Shown piece after piece: positions 8,422 to 17,192 of a DNA stretch of 64,000 bases. The notes below the pieces were generated by a model. The model worked only from the letters and a program-made list of their open reading frames with translations, did no database searches and was not told the origin of the DNA. The DNA is taken from NCBI RefSeq assembly GCF_003144095.1, contig NZ_NSKH01000018.1, forward strand, positions 751,965-815,964. The letters run 5' to 3'. The translations under genes and the position numbers were made by a program. Each line of letters starts with the position of its first letter. Position 1 is the first letter of the stretch. This stretch comes from Streptomyces sp. ICBB 8177. GTDB taxonomy: Bacteria; Actinomycetota; Actinomycetes; Streptomycetales; Streptomycetaceae.

Positions 8422-9301
8422 TCAGTGCTGGACGGAGGTGGAGAGGGAGAAGCCGGCGAACTCGGCGCGTTCGGTGGACTTCGGTCCCCAACTGGTGTCG
8501 TGGCCGCCGAAGAAGGTGGAGAAGAACACCCCGGAGAACGCGATCCCGGAGACGCCCGAGGCGGCCCCCTTCGCGGACAGCACCTGCCGGCCGTCGTACC
8601 AGACGGTGACGTCGCCGGTCCTGCGGTCCACCGACTGCTCCACGGTGTGCCAGTGGCCGTCGGCGGTCAACTTCCAGTCGCCCACACCGATGTCCACTCC
8701 GTAACCGGTCGGACCGGAGTCGGTGGGCGTGTAGAGGTAGACCTCACCCTCGTTCGGGCTGGACTTGGCACGGAACATGTACCGGGTCGACCAGCCCTTG
8801 CCGTGGTTGCCGCCGGACTCCTCGCCGATGGCGCCGCCGTACAGGCCGGGCAGCTTGCCGCCCTTGCCGAAGTCGAAGCCGCTGGGGAGCTTCAGGCTGT
8901 ACTTCAGGTCCAGCGTCGCCGCGTTCGCGAGATCCTGCCGTCCGAGGGCGGACAGCTGGGTGTAGAACTGCCCGCCGCCCGGATCGGCGCAGTCCGTGCA
9001 GGAGTTGGCGGACGACCCCTTGCCGTAGGTGACCTGGAGCGCGGAACCGCCGCCCGGGGCCGCGGAGTCGGTGTCCTCCTTCAACTGCCCCTGGCCCCAA
9101 GCACCCTTGGCTGTGTACCCCCAGGCCGACTTCCATGCGCTCGACCCGTATCCGGCGAACTGGCCGGTCCACGTGGCGGCGTGCGGCCGGGGCGCGGCCC
9201 TCGCGGCGGAGGCGCCGGTGGCGGCGGCGACCAGCGCGGCACCGCAGGCGAGGGCGAGGCGGGCTCCCGCATGGTCGTCGGGCGTGGCCGGAGACGGACA
9301 T
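8422..9301 (-). CDS. Secreted polysaccharide lyase, PL14-like; signal region frameshifted
   Basis: The mature domain (from about 9150 down to 8422) carries YGKGSSANSC, GGGQFYTQL, LKYSLKLPSGFDF and GKGGKLPGLYGG, the signature of alginate/glucuronan-lyase-like PL14 proteins. Upstream in the same frame runs a good signal peptide (GARLALACGAALVAAATGAS), yet it has no start codon. The ATG with an AGGAG site (9299-9301) and a second ATG (9270-9272) are both in other frames. One base more or less in the run at 9266-9268 would join them, so this is either a sequencing error or a real frameshift. A ROK-type operator lies upstream. Confidence 0.72.
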
Positions 9302-9431
9302 GACGCTCCTAGGGGGAGGCGGGCGCGGCGACACCGCGCCTGGAGGTGTTCGCGTACCTGGTCGCGGTACGTGTACGTGTCCTGGCATTGGAGAAGCTAG
9401 CGCCGCACTCGCGCGGGCGTCCAGAGCTATG

Positions 9432-9448
9432 TTAGGAAACTTTCCTAA
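9432..9448. promoter_or_regulatory. ROK-type (CsnR-like) operator upstream of lyase-chitosanase operon
   Basis: TTAGGAAACTTTCCTAA is a perfect 17-base palindrome around one central base. Its core GAAACTTTC fits the GAAA-Y-TTTC core described for CsnR-type ROK repressors of Streptomyces chitosanase genes (literature recalled, not searched). It lies about 130 bases upstream of the lyase ATG and next to a possible -10 element CATAGCT read on the minus strand. No ROK gene occurs in the window. Confidence 0.65.
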
Positions 9449-9558
9449 TCTCGCCACGCGTGGCCGAACCACGACACCGCCGATGCCACGACGGCTGCCG
9501 GGGCCCCGGTGCGCACCGGGCGTCCCCTCCCGCGAGGGAGAGCGGCGCGGCGCCTCCC

Positions 9559-11708
9559 TCAGACGCTGGTGAGGACCACGAGTTGCCGCGTGGCCCGGGT
9601 CATCGCCACATAGCGGTCGACCGCCCCCTCGACGCCCTCGCCGAACGCTTGCGGATCGACGAGCACCACCAGGTCGAACTCAAGCCCCTTCGCCAGCTTT
9701 GGCGTCAGCGACCGGACCCGTGGCGTCTGCCGGAACGTGGGATCGCCGATGACGCAGGCCGTCCCGTTGGCGTTCGCGTCGAGCCAGGTGCCGAGGACCG
9801 ACTCCAGGTCCGCGACCAAGCCGTGCACGACGGGAACGCCACTGTCACGAATGGACGCCGGCACGTTGGCGTCCGGCAGGACGGCACGGATGACCGGCTC
9901 GGCCTCCGCCATGACCTCTCGCGGCGTACGGTAGTTGACACCCAGCGACGTGAGGGTGACGCGGTCGAAGCCGACGCGCTCCAGCCGTTCCCGCCATGAC
10001 TCGGTGAAGCCGTGCCGGGCCTGGGCGCGGTCGCCGACGATGGTGAAGCTGCGCGACGGGCAGCGCAGCAACAGCATCTGCCACTCCGCGTCCGTCAGCT
10101 CCTGCGCCTCGTCCACGACGACGTGCGCGAACGGGCCCGCCAGCGGCTCCCGTTCAAAGGTGGGCAACGCGGTTTCGTCGACGAGCGCCTCCCGCAGGTC
10201 CTCGCCCCGCAGCATGGTCACCGCGCCCTCGCCGTCGGCGTCGGCCGCGATCACGTTGTCGATCACACCGGCCATGCGCTCGCGTTCCGCCGCGACGGCG
10301 GCCTCGTGCCTGCGTCTGCGAACCGCCGCCCCGGGATCGCCGAGCCGGTGCCGTGCCATGTCCAGCAGCGGCAGGTCGCAGTCGGTCCACGCCGGCGGTT
10401 GCGCGCGGCGGCGCAGCGCGCGTGCCTCGTCGGCGCTCAGCCAGGGAGCGCACATGCGCAGGTAGGCGGGGACCGACCACAGATCCGAGACGAGGTCGGC
10501 CGCGTCCAGCAGCGGCCAGGCCCGCCGGAAGGTCGTGACCAACTCCTCGTCGCGCAGCAGCGACCTGCCGAACGCCTCGGGCGGGACGTCGCCGCCGTGC
10601 TTGTCCAGCAGGATCGCCACCAGTTCCTCCCAGACCTGCTCGCGTGCCTCGTTGTGCGGCGTGCCCGGGCCGGGCGCCCGGAACGCCTCGGCCCAGTCGT
10701 CGGCGCTCAGCCAGACGTCGGACCAGTCGGTGGTGACCGTCATCCCCTCGCCGGGTGGTTCCTCGTAGAACCTGACGGCCGCCTCGATCGCCTCCACCAT
10801 GCCCGCGGACGACTTGAGCGGGGCCACCTGCGGTCGGTCTCCTCCTGGGCGCCGGCTCCCTCCGGGACGAGGTCGCGCAGGGTGCAGGTCCGCACGCCTT
10901 CCTCGCCCAGGCTGGGCAGGACGTCGGAGACGTAGGCCAGATAGGGCTGATGGGGGCCAACGAACAGCACGCCGCCGCGACGGTGCCCCAAGCGGGGGTC
11001 GGAGTGGAGGAGGTAGGCGGAGCGGTGCAGGGCGACGACCGTCTTGCCCGTGCCCGGTCCGCCGTCCACCACCAGGGCGCCGCGGGACCCGGCGCGGATG
11101 ACGGCGTCCTGGTCCGCCTGGATGGTGGCGAGCACGTCCCGCATCCGCGGTGACCGGCTGCCGCCGAGACTGGCGATGAACGCGGACTGGTCGTCGAGCG
11201 CGGCATGGTGTTCGAGCCCTTCGGCGGTGAACACCTCGTCCCAGTAGTCGCTGATCCGCCCGCCCGTCCACCGGTACCTGCGGCGGCTCGCCAGGCCCAT
11301 GGGGCGGGCGTGGGTGGCGGCGAAGAACGGCTCGGCCGCGGGGGAACGCCAGTCGACCAGCAGGCGTCGCCCGGTGCTGTCGGTCAGGCCGAGGCGGCCG
11401 ATGTACACCGGGTCGGGGTCGCCGTCGGCCACGACGCGCCCCAGGCACAGGTCGAGCCCGAAACGGCGCAGCGCGCGCAGCCGCGCGGTGAGCCGGTGGA
11501 CCTCGGTGTCCCGGTCCATCGCGGCGCGGCCGACGCCACCGGGCGCCTTGAGCTGCGCGTCGAGGCGGGAGGACAGGTCGGCGACGGTCCGGCGCAGGCT
11601 CTCCGCGACGGCGGCGAAGTGCCGGTCGTCATCGGCGATGAGCGCTGGGTCGGCCTTGGGGGAGAGGCGGCCGGGCAGGTCGAACGCGCTGGGGGACGGC
11701 GGCCTCAT
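9559..11708 (-). CDS. helR: HelR-like helicase-type RNA polymerase protection factor, with apparent frameshift
   Basis: The two frames together encode an UvrD/Rep-type protein of about 715 residues. The N-terminal part (11708 to about 10833) has DRDTEVHRLTARLR, LLVDWRSPAAEPF and Walker A GGPGTGKT. The C-terminal part (about 10830 to 9559) has Walker B VVVDEAQELTD, VGDRAQ and VAMTRATRQLVVL. The domain pattern is that of HelD/HelR proteins, which bind RNA polymerase and displace rifamycins (family knowledge). At about 10832 one C seems missing: reading GACCCGCAG instead of GACCGCAG restores a continuous frame. It is either broken in this strain or a sequencing error. A RAE-like palindrome lies upstream. 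Confidence 0.8.
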
Positions 11709-11829
11709 GCCATCGCCTCCGGCCGATGGCCCGCGCCGCGATCCTGATCAAAGGCTGACGACAACACACGCACGTCGCGAGGCTCCTGTTTGCGCTGGTC
11801 ATGGCTTCGGCCTGCGATTGTGCGGCATG

Positions 11830-11856
11830 CCGGGGGCCTTGCCGCAAGGCCCCCGG
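11830..11856 (-). promoter_or_regulatory. RAE-like palindrome upstream of helR
   Basis: Perfect 13-base arms, CCGGGGGCCTTGC (11830-11842) and GCAAGGCCCCCGG (11844-11856), flank one central base. The inner GGCCTTGC/GCAAGGCC resembles the rifamycin-associated element found before rifamycin-inactivation and helR genes (recalled literature). On the minus strand a TATAGC box (-10-like) lies just upstream, so the palindrome would overlap the transcription start. It is about 120 bases from the helR start. It could also fold as a terminator, but its position favours a regulatory role. Confidence 0.68.
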
Positions 11857-11961
11857 TGCGCTATACGTTGAGAGTGGCGAGGAGAGGAACGGTCTCCTTG
11901 CCCTTTCTGTTTTCCTGACGCCGGTCGGCGACGTGTGTCCGTCCATGGGAGCGCATGCGCG

Positions 11962-12000
11962 GCGCCGCCCGGGTGCCTCGTGGGGAGGACCGGGCGGCGC
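11962..12000 (-). terminator. Hairpin terminator after CBS-domain gene
   Basis: Arms GCGCCGCCCGG (11962-11972) and CCGGGCGGCGC (11990-12000) form a perfect 11-base-pair stem with a 17-base loop, 31 bases beyond the stop of the CBS gene. Confidence 0.6.
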
Positions 12001-12031
12001 GCGATGGGTTCGTCGGACCCGACGGGGAGGG

Positions 12032-12448
12032 TCAGTCGCTGGAGAGCGCCTCGATGAGGGCGCCCGCCTCGGGGTTCGGGACGCTGCGCGCGACGTCGGC
12101 GAGCGCGACCATGCCGACGAGCTTGTGCCCGTCGATCACGGGGAGCCGCCTGACCTTGTGGCGGGTCATCGTGCGGAAGATCTCCTGCGTGTCGTCGTCG
12201 GCGCCGATGGTGACGGCCTCGGCCTGCGCCAGGCTGCCCACGGGGGTGTCCGACGGGTCCTTTCCGACGCCCAGGACCTTCACCACGATGTCGCGATCGG
12301 TGAGCACGCCCTTGAGCCGCTGGTCCGTTCCGCAGATGGGAAGGGCGCCCACGCCGAGGTCCGTCAGCTTGCGGGCCGCGTCGGTGACACTCTCGTCCGC
12401 TGCCACGCACTCGGCGCCGGGTGTCATGATCTCCCGGGCGGTCGTCAT
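12032..12448 (-). CDS. CBS-domain protein
   Basis: 138 residues made of one tandem CBS pair. CBS1 has AREIMTPGAECVAADESVTDAA and ILTDRD-like GVLTDRDIV; CBS2 has AVTIGADDDTQEIFRTM and RRLPVIDGHKLVGMVAL. Such stand-alone proteins bind adenine nucleotides and act as energy or stress sensors, like Mycobacterium Hrp1. Start ATG 12448 has the perfect site GAAGGAGG seven bases upstream. It seems to be a single-gene unit with its own terminator. Confidence 0.92.
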   Translation of the reverse strand: MTTAREIMTPGAECVAADESVTDAARKLTDLGVGALPICGTDQRLKGVLTDRDIVVKVLGVGKDPSDTPVGSLAQAEAVTIGADDDTQEIFRTMTRHKVRRLPVIDGHKLVGMVALADVARSVPNPEAGALIEALSSD

Positions 12449-12691
12449 GGTGCCTCCTTCTGAGTCGGTGGTCGCTGCTGCGTTTCCCCTCGGGTGCCGC
12501 GTAGGACAACGCGCAAACACGCCGAGCGCGGAAGATTCCGCCGCGGTCCGCCCGCCGTTCGACCGCGCGCCCTACGGTGGACGCACTGACGCACTCATCA
12601 CATGACGCGAGATCAGATTCACCGGCCGGCCCTCCGGCCGCCTCGGCAGCGTGCCGCTGACTTCCTCGCGTCGCGGAAGGGCTCAAGTGAC

Positions 12692-13102
12692 ATGAAGATC
12701 CCGACGTCGAAGAAGATCACCACGTTCCTGATGTTCGAGGGCGACGCCGAGGAGGCGATGGCCTTCTACGTCTCCCTCTTCGACGACGCGGAGATCGTCG
12801 CCGTCGACCGCTACGGCGCCGAAGGCCCCGGCAGGCCCGGAAGCGTACGGCTTGGCACGTTCTCACTCGCGGGGGAGGTGTTCATGTGCATCGACAGCCC
12901 CGCGCCACACGACTTCACCTTCACGCCGGCCCTCTCGCTCTTCGTGCAGTGCGGGAACGAGGCCGAGATCGACCGCCTCTACGCCGCGCTCGCCGAAGGC
13001 GGCACCGAGTTGATGCCGTTGGGTGACCACGGTTTCAGCGCGCGATTCGGGTGGGTCGACGACCGGTTCGGCGTCTCCTGGCAACTGAACCTGGCGGCGT
13101 GA
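12692..13102 (+). CDS. VOC / PhnB-like protein
   Basis: 136 residues with ITTFLMFEGDAEEAMAFYVSLF, VRLGTFSLAGEVFMCIDS, LSLFVQCGNEAEIDRLYAAL and the end GVSWQL. These match the PhnB/3-demethylubiquinone-9 methyltransferase-like branch of the vicinal-oxygen-chelate fold (PF06983). Members are small dimers often annotated as glyoxalase-like; the actual substrate is unknown. Start ATG 12692, with GGAAGG about 11 bases upstream. Confidence 0.9.
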   Translation: MKIPTSKKITTFLMFEGDAEEAMAFYVSLFDDAEIVAVDRYGAEGPGRPGSVRLGTFSLAGEVFMCIDSPAPHDFTFTPALSLFVQCGNEAEIDRLYAALAEGGTELMPLGDHGFSARFGWVDDRFGVSWQLNLAA

Positions 13103-13307
13103 GCCCCGGGGGTGCCCGAGCTGCGCGGGAACAACGTGTCGGGTGACAACGACGTTGCCGTGGTGGCCCGTTGGTCCGTCCGTGCATCGCGTTTCCCCGA
13201 GCCCGAGCCGCCGAGCCCGCGTGCCCCCGACGTACTTCACCACTTTCCGACGGCGGAGGAATGATCGCCCGGAGCCGGGGCACTGGCCGTTGTGGAGGTG
13301 GATGACA

Positions 13308-13475
13308 ATGGGTCCCTTGCTTTTGGTTCTTCTGCTCGCCCTCATCCTTTTCGGTGCGGGATTCGCACTGAAGGTGCTGTGGTGGGTCGCCGTGGCGGTC
13401 CTGGTGATCTGGCTGCTCGGATTCCTGATCCGCGCCGGTGAAGGCGCCGGGCGCAGTCGCTGGTATCGATGGTGA
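13308..13475 (+). CDS. Tiny hydrophobic membrane protein
   Basis: 55 residues with two closely spaced hydrophobic segments (LLLVLLLALILFGAGFA and WWVAVAVLVIWLLGFLI) and a short basic tail (GRSRWYRW). It resembles the small two-helix membrane proteins common in actinobacteria and often stress-induced; function unknown. ATG 13308 was preferred over ATG 13302 because GGAGG at 13294-13298 is nine bases away rather than three. A clear hairpin follows. Confidence 0.82.
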   Translation: MGPLLLVLLLALILFGAGFALKVLWWVAVAVLVIWLLGFLIRAGEGAGRSRWYRW

Positions 13476-13520
13476 ACTGACGCCTGATCAGCCCGATCAG
13501 GCGATGCGCACCAGGCCGGA

Positions 13521-13544
13521 GCGGCACCCGGGGACGGGTGCCGC
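13521..13544 (+). terminator. Hairpin terminator
   Basis: GCGGCACCCG (13521-13530), loop GGGA and CGGGTGCCGC (13535-13544) form a perfect 10-base-pair stem 45 bases after the small membrane-protein gene. From here to about 13816 I see no gene. Confidence 0.8.
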
Positions 13545-13816
13545 TGCGGCGCGTTCATGCGAGGACGCGTTTGTCGCGCGTCATCCAGCAAGACATGACG
13601 AATCGGCTCATGCGCCGGGAACCGCCTCGGCGGCCTCGCCGGACAACACGACGGCGCGCGGCGCTCACGACGCCGCCAGGGCTTTTGCGGGGGGTGCTTT
13701 CGTTTGTTGACCGCGAGTCCTCCCGACCTCTCGCCGGGGGTCGGGAACCGGGCGGCCTCCGGTGAGGCCTTGCCCATGCCTTGTCACTCCCGTTCCGCCA
13801 TCGTGCTCGCGCCCGT

Positions 13817-13840
13817 GCATGGTCCCGCTTCACCGGGTAC
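13817..13840 (+). promoter_or_regulatory. Sigma-B-like promoter of stress SDR
   Basis: GCAT-N14-GGGTAC matches the Streptomyces sigma-B-family form GNNT-N14-16-GGGTAY. It lies about 90 bases upstream of the SDR start. The deduced leader contains no other gene. The match is by eye. Confidence 0.5.
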
Positions 13841-13929
13841 TCGCAAAGAGACCGAAATCGCTCCCCACGGCGAACGTCTTGCGGGCGATGCGCTTCTCCA
13901 TCGACCGGACACCGCACGGAGGCCAGAAC

Positions 13930-14817
13930 ATGCCGGAGCGGCACGAACAGCAGCACCCCGCCGACCAGCACCCGAAGCCGGACCTGCCCGCGCAGGACCA
14001 GCCGCATCCGGGCTGGACGGGCCCGATGGACCCGCCGCCGGACCACGGGGAGGAGTCCTACGTCGGAGCGGGTCGGCTGGCCGGACGCCGGGCGCTGATC
14101 ACGGGCGGGGACTCCGGCATCGGAAGGGCCGTGGCGATCGCGTTCGCCCGCGAGGGCGCGGACGTGGCGTTCGCGCACCTGGAGGCGGAGGGCGACGACG
14201 CGGCCGAGACGGCACGCCTGGTGCGTGACGCGGGCCGCAAAGCGGTGCCCGTCGCGTGCGACCTGCGTGAGGAGGACAACTGCGCGGCGCTCCTGGACCG
14301 CACGGTCTCCGAGCTGGGCGGCCTCGACATCCTGGTCAACAACGCCGCCTACCAGATGTCCCAGCCCGACGGCATCGAGGCGATCACCACCGAGCAGTTC
14401 GACCGCGTGATGCGGACCAACCTGTACGCCATGTTCTGGCTGTCCAAGGGGGCCGTCGCCCACCTGCCGGAAGGCGGCAGCATCATCAACACGACATCGG
14501 TCCAGGCGTACAAGCCCAGCCCGCACCTGCTGGACTACGCCACGTCCAAGGGCGCCATCGTCACGTTCACCCAGGGTCTGGCGCAGATGCTCGCGCCCCG
14601 TGGCATCCGGGTCAACGCGGTCGCCCCGGGACCGGTGTGGACCCCGCTGATCCCCGCCACCCTGCCCGACACCGTCGAATTCGGGAAGCAGGCACCGCTC
14701 GGCCGCCCGGCCCAGCCCGCCGAGATGGCGCACGCCTACGTCTTCCTCGCCTCCCAGGAGGCCTCGTTCATCACCGCCGAGGTCGTCAACGCGACGGGCG
14801 GCACACCGATCCCATGA
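13930..14817 (+). CDS. General-stress-type short-chain dehydrogenase
   Basis: 295 residues. A Pro/His/Gln-rich N-terminal extension of about 45 residues precedes a classical SDR fold: GGDSGIGRAVA (cofactor loop), NNAAYQM, catalytic Ser in TTSVQAYKP and YATSK, plus the PGPVWTPLIP segment. The extended SDRs with this head (YdaD/YhdG/YghA group) are general-stress proteins. ATG 13930 follows GGAGG. The sigma-B-like promoter upstream supports stress control (inference). An amide-ligase operon starts 73 bases downstream. Confidence 0.9.
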   Translation: MPERHEQQHPADQHPKPDLPAQDQPHPGWTGPMDPPPDHGEESYVGAGRLAGRRALITGGDSGIGRAVAIAFAREGADVAFAHLEAEGDDAAETARLVRDAGRKAVPVACDLREEDNCAALLDRTVSELGGLDILVNNAAYQMSQPDGIEAITTEQFDRVMRTNLYAMFWLSKGAVAHLPEGGSIINTTSVQAYKPSPHLLDYATSKGAIVTFTQGLAQMLAPRGIRVNAVAPGPVWTPLIPATLPDTVEFGKQAPLGRPAQPAEMAHAYVFLASQEASFITAEVVNATGGTPIP

Positions 14818-14890
14818 CGTTGACGCTCTCGCGTCGGCGCGGCGATCGCCGACCGGGACGTGCCGGTCGTGCGCCACGAGGAGGTGGGCG

Positions 14891-16081
14891 GTGGAGGACG
14901 CGGGACGGACCCTCGGTGTGGAGGAGGAGTTCCTGCTCGTCGACCCGGTCACGCGGCAGGTCTCGCCCGCCGCGCCCGCGGTCCTGGCGGCTGCGGGCGA
15001 CGCGCCGGGCGATGGCGGACGCTTCCATCCCGAGCTGCTGACCGGCCAGGTGGAGCACGCCACAGGGGTCTGCCGCGACCTGCCCGAGCTGGAGCGGCAG
15101 CTGGTGGCGGGGCGGCGGAGGCTGGCCCTGGCCGCGAGCGCACACGGCGTCCGGCTGCTGGCCAGCGGCACCGCTGTCACGACGGCCGACGCGCCCGTCA
15201 CCGCCGGCCCGCGCTACGACCGCATCGCCCGCCGCTTCGCGGGTGTGGTCACCGACTACCACGCCTGCGGTTGCCACGTCCACGTCGGCGTGCCCGACCG
15301 CGACACCGCCGTGGCCGTCGTCAACCACCTCGCCCCCTGGCTGCCCACCCTGCTCGCGCTGTCCGCCAACTCGCCGTTCGAACGCGGGAAGGACACCGGC
15401 TACGCGAGCTGGCGCGCGGTGCGGCAGTGCGGGTTCCCCGGCAACGGACTGCCGCCCTGGTGCGGATCGGCGCGTGCGTACGACGCCATGGTGGAGCGGT
15501 TGGTCGAGTGCGGTGTGCTCGTGGACGCACACATGACGTTCTGGTTCGCGCGTCCTTCCGGCAGACTTCCCACGGTCGAGGTGCGGGCCGCCGACGCGGT
15601 CACCGAGCCCGCCGAGGCGGTGCTCCAGGCGGCGATCACCCGCGCGCTCGTGCGCTCGGCGCTGGGCGACCTGGCCGCCGGGCGGGAGGCCGCACCGGTG
15701 GACCCGCAACTGGGTGCCGCCGCCGTGTGGTCCGCCGCGCGCCACGGGATGACGGGGCCCGCCGTCGACCCGCTCACCGGAACCTGTGCCGGCGCGTGGG
15801 AGCAGACGGACCGACTCCTCCAGCACATCGGCCCCGCGCTGGAGGACACCGGCGACCTGGCCGCCGTACGGCGCGGGCTCGACGGCCTGCGGCGGCACGG
15901 CACCGGGGCGGAGCGCCAGCGCCGTGCCGCCGCCCGGGCCCCCGGCACCGATCCCGCGGCGGCCGTCGTCGACATGCTGATCCGGCGCACCGTGTCCGTA
16001 CGAAACCGGCAGGAATGGGACGACCTTGCCAGGGCACCTGTTACCTCGACGGAGGACCCCGATCCCACGGAGGCACCATGA
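14891..16081 (+). CDS. YbdK-type carboxylate-amine ligase (GCS2 family)
   Basis: 396 residues. The start LGVEEEFLLVDPVTRQVSP is the hallmark of the GCS2 family, ATP-dependent enzymes that join a carboxylate to an amine and include a weak glutamate-cysteine ligase. Further signatures are GCHVHVGVPD, LSANSPF, DAHMTFWFARPS and TVEVRAADA. GTG 14891 has GAGGAGG upstream. First gene of a tight operon with a heme-oxygenase-like oxidase (ATGA overlap), a methyltransferase and a CDGSH protein, so it may act on a small peptide or amino-acid metabolite instead of glutathione (inference). Confidence 0.92.
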   Translation: MEDAGRTLGVEEEFLLVDPVTRQVSPAAPAVLAAAGDAPGDGGRFHPELLTGQVEHATGVCRDLPELERQLVAGRRRLALAASAHGVRLLASGTAVTTADAPVTAGPRYDRIARRFAGVVTDYHACGCHVHVGVPDRDTAVAVVNHLAPWLPTLLALSANSPFERGKDTGYASWRAVRQCGFPGNGLPPWCGSARAYDAMVERLVECGVLVDAHMTFWFARPSGRLPTVEVRAADAVTEPAEAVLQAAITRALVRSALGDLAAGREAAPVDPQLGAAAVWSAARHGMTGPAVDPLTGTCAGAWEQTDRLLQHIGPALEDTGDLAAVRRGLDGLRRHGTGAERQRRAAARAPGTDPAAAVVDMLIRRTVSVRNRQEWDDLARAPVTSTEDPDPTEAP

Positions 16082-17178
16082 CCGCGATTCCCGTCCGGGC
16101 CGGGCTGCCTTCCGTACGACCACAAGCCCGCGCCTGCGCACGGTCCGCGCACCACGCCCCGCCGCCCAGCCCGCGTGGCGAGCTGTCGGCGGCCGTGCTC
16201 GGCGCGCTGACCGGTGCGGATCCCGGCGAACCGCTGCGGCTGCCCCGCCCGAGCGAGACCGCCGCCGCCGATCCGCTCGGGGAGGACGTGCAGCTCACGC
16301 TCTACGTCCTGTACGAACTCCACTACCGCGGCTTCCCCGGCGTCCCGGCGGCGTGGGAATGGCATCCGGACCTGCTGCGGCTGCGCGGTGACCTGGAACG
16401 CGGCTTCGAGGGCGCGTTGCGCGAGCACACGACCGGCGGCACAGACCTTCCCGGCGAACTCGACGCGCTGCTCACCGAGCCGGTCCACCCGCAGGGCCCG
16501 TCCGTCTCCCACCACCTCGCGGACACCGGGGTGTGGTGGCAACTACGCGAACACCTCGCCCACCGGTCCGTCTACCACCTCAAGGAGGCCGACCCGCACG
16601 CCTGGGTCATCCCACGGCTTACCGGGCAGGCCAAGGCGTCGCTGGTGGCCGTGGAGTTCGACGAGTTCGGCGGCGGACGAGGAGAGCGGGTGCACGCGCG
16701 CCTCTTCGCCGACCTGCTCGCCGCCGCGGAACTGGACGACCGGTACGGCGGGTATCTCGACGCCGCCCCCGCCGTCACCCTCGCCACCGTCAACCTGATG
16801 TCGCTGACCGGATTGCACCGCTCCCTTCGCGGCGCCCTCGTCGGGCACTTCGCCGCCGCGGAGATCACCACGGCGCCCTCGGCACGACGCATGGTGCGCG
16901 CACTGGAACGCTCCGGGCACGGCGAGCCCGCGTTCACCCACTTCTACACCGAGCACATCGAGGCGGACGCCGTCCACGAACAGGTGATGCGCCACGAGGT
17001 CATCGGCGCCCTGCTGGCGGCGGAGCCGGAGCTGACCGCCGACGTGGTGTTCGGCATCCAGGCCACAAGCCTGCTGGAGGAACGGCTCGCGGCCCACCTG
17101 ATGAGTGCCTGGAGTGCGGAACGCACGTCCTTGCGGCTACCGCTGCCGGACGGACCGCACGCGGCCACGAACAGCTGA
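16078..17178 (+). CDS. Iron-containing redox enzyme, heme-oxygenase-like diiron type
   Basis: 366 residues. The C-terminal 250 residues carry YELHYRGF, VEFDEFGGGRGE with a following HARLFADLL, and EHIEADAVHEQV. The last two give the Glu/His/Asp ligand set (including HxxxDxxH) of heme-oxygenase-like diiron oxidases. Such enzymes oxidise amines, fatty acids or amino acids in natural-product routes. The first 60 residues are poorly conserved and Pro/Ala-rich. Start ATG overlaps the ligase stop. The pairing with an amide ligase and a methyltransferase suggests a small biosynthetic pathway (inference). Confidence 0.85.
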   Translation: MTAIPVRAGLPSVRPQARACARSAHHAPPPSPRGELSAAVLGALTGADPGEPLRLPRPSETAAADPLGEDVQLTLYVLYELHYRGFPGVPAAWEWHPDLLRLRGDLERGFEGALREHTTGGTDLPGELDALLTEPVHPQGPSVSHHLADTGVWWQLREHLAHRSVYHLKEADPHAWVIPRLTGQAKASLVAVEFDEFGGGRGERVHARLFADLLAAAELDDRYGGYLDAAPAVTLATVNLMSLTGLHRSLRGALVGHFAAAEITTAPSARRMVRALERSGHGEPAFTHFYTEHIEADAVHEQVMRHEVIGALLAAEPELTADVVFGIQATSLLEERLAAHLMSAWSAERTSLRLPLPDGPHAATNS

Positions 17179-17192
17179 CCGGGAGGCTCGCC

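Noticed and set aside
9559-11448. Taking the 629-codon frame as the full helicase
   Set aside because: Its first 210 codons are a low-complexity shadow. The true N-terminal half, with Walker A, is in another frame starting at 11708.
14860-17178. 772-codon frame ending with the heme-oxygenase-like protein
   Set aside because: The first 400 codons are a shadow of the ligase gene. The real start is the ATG at 16078 that overlaps the ligase stop.
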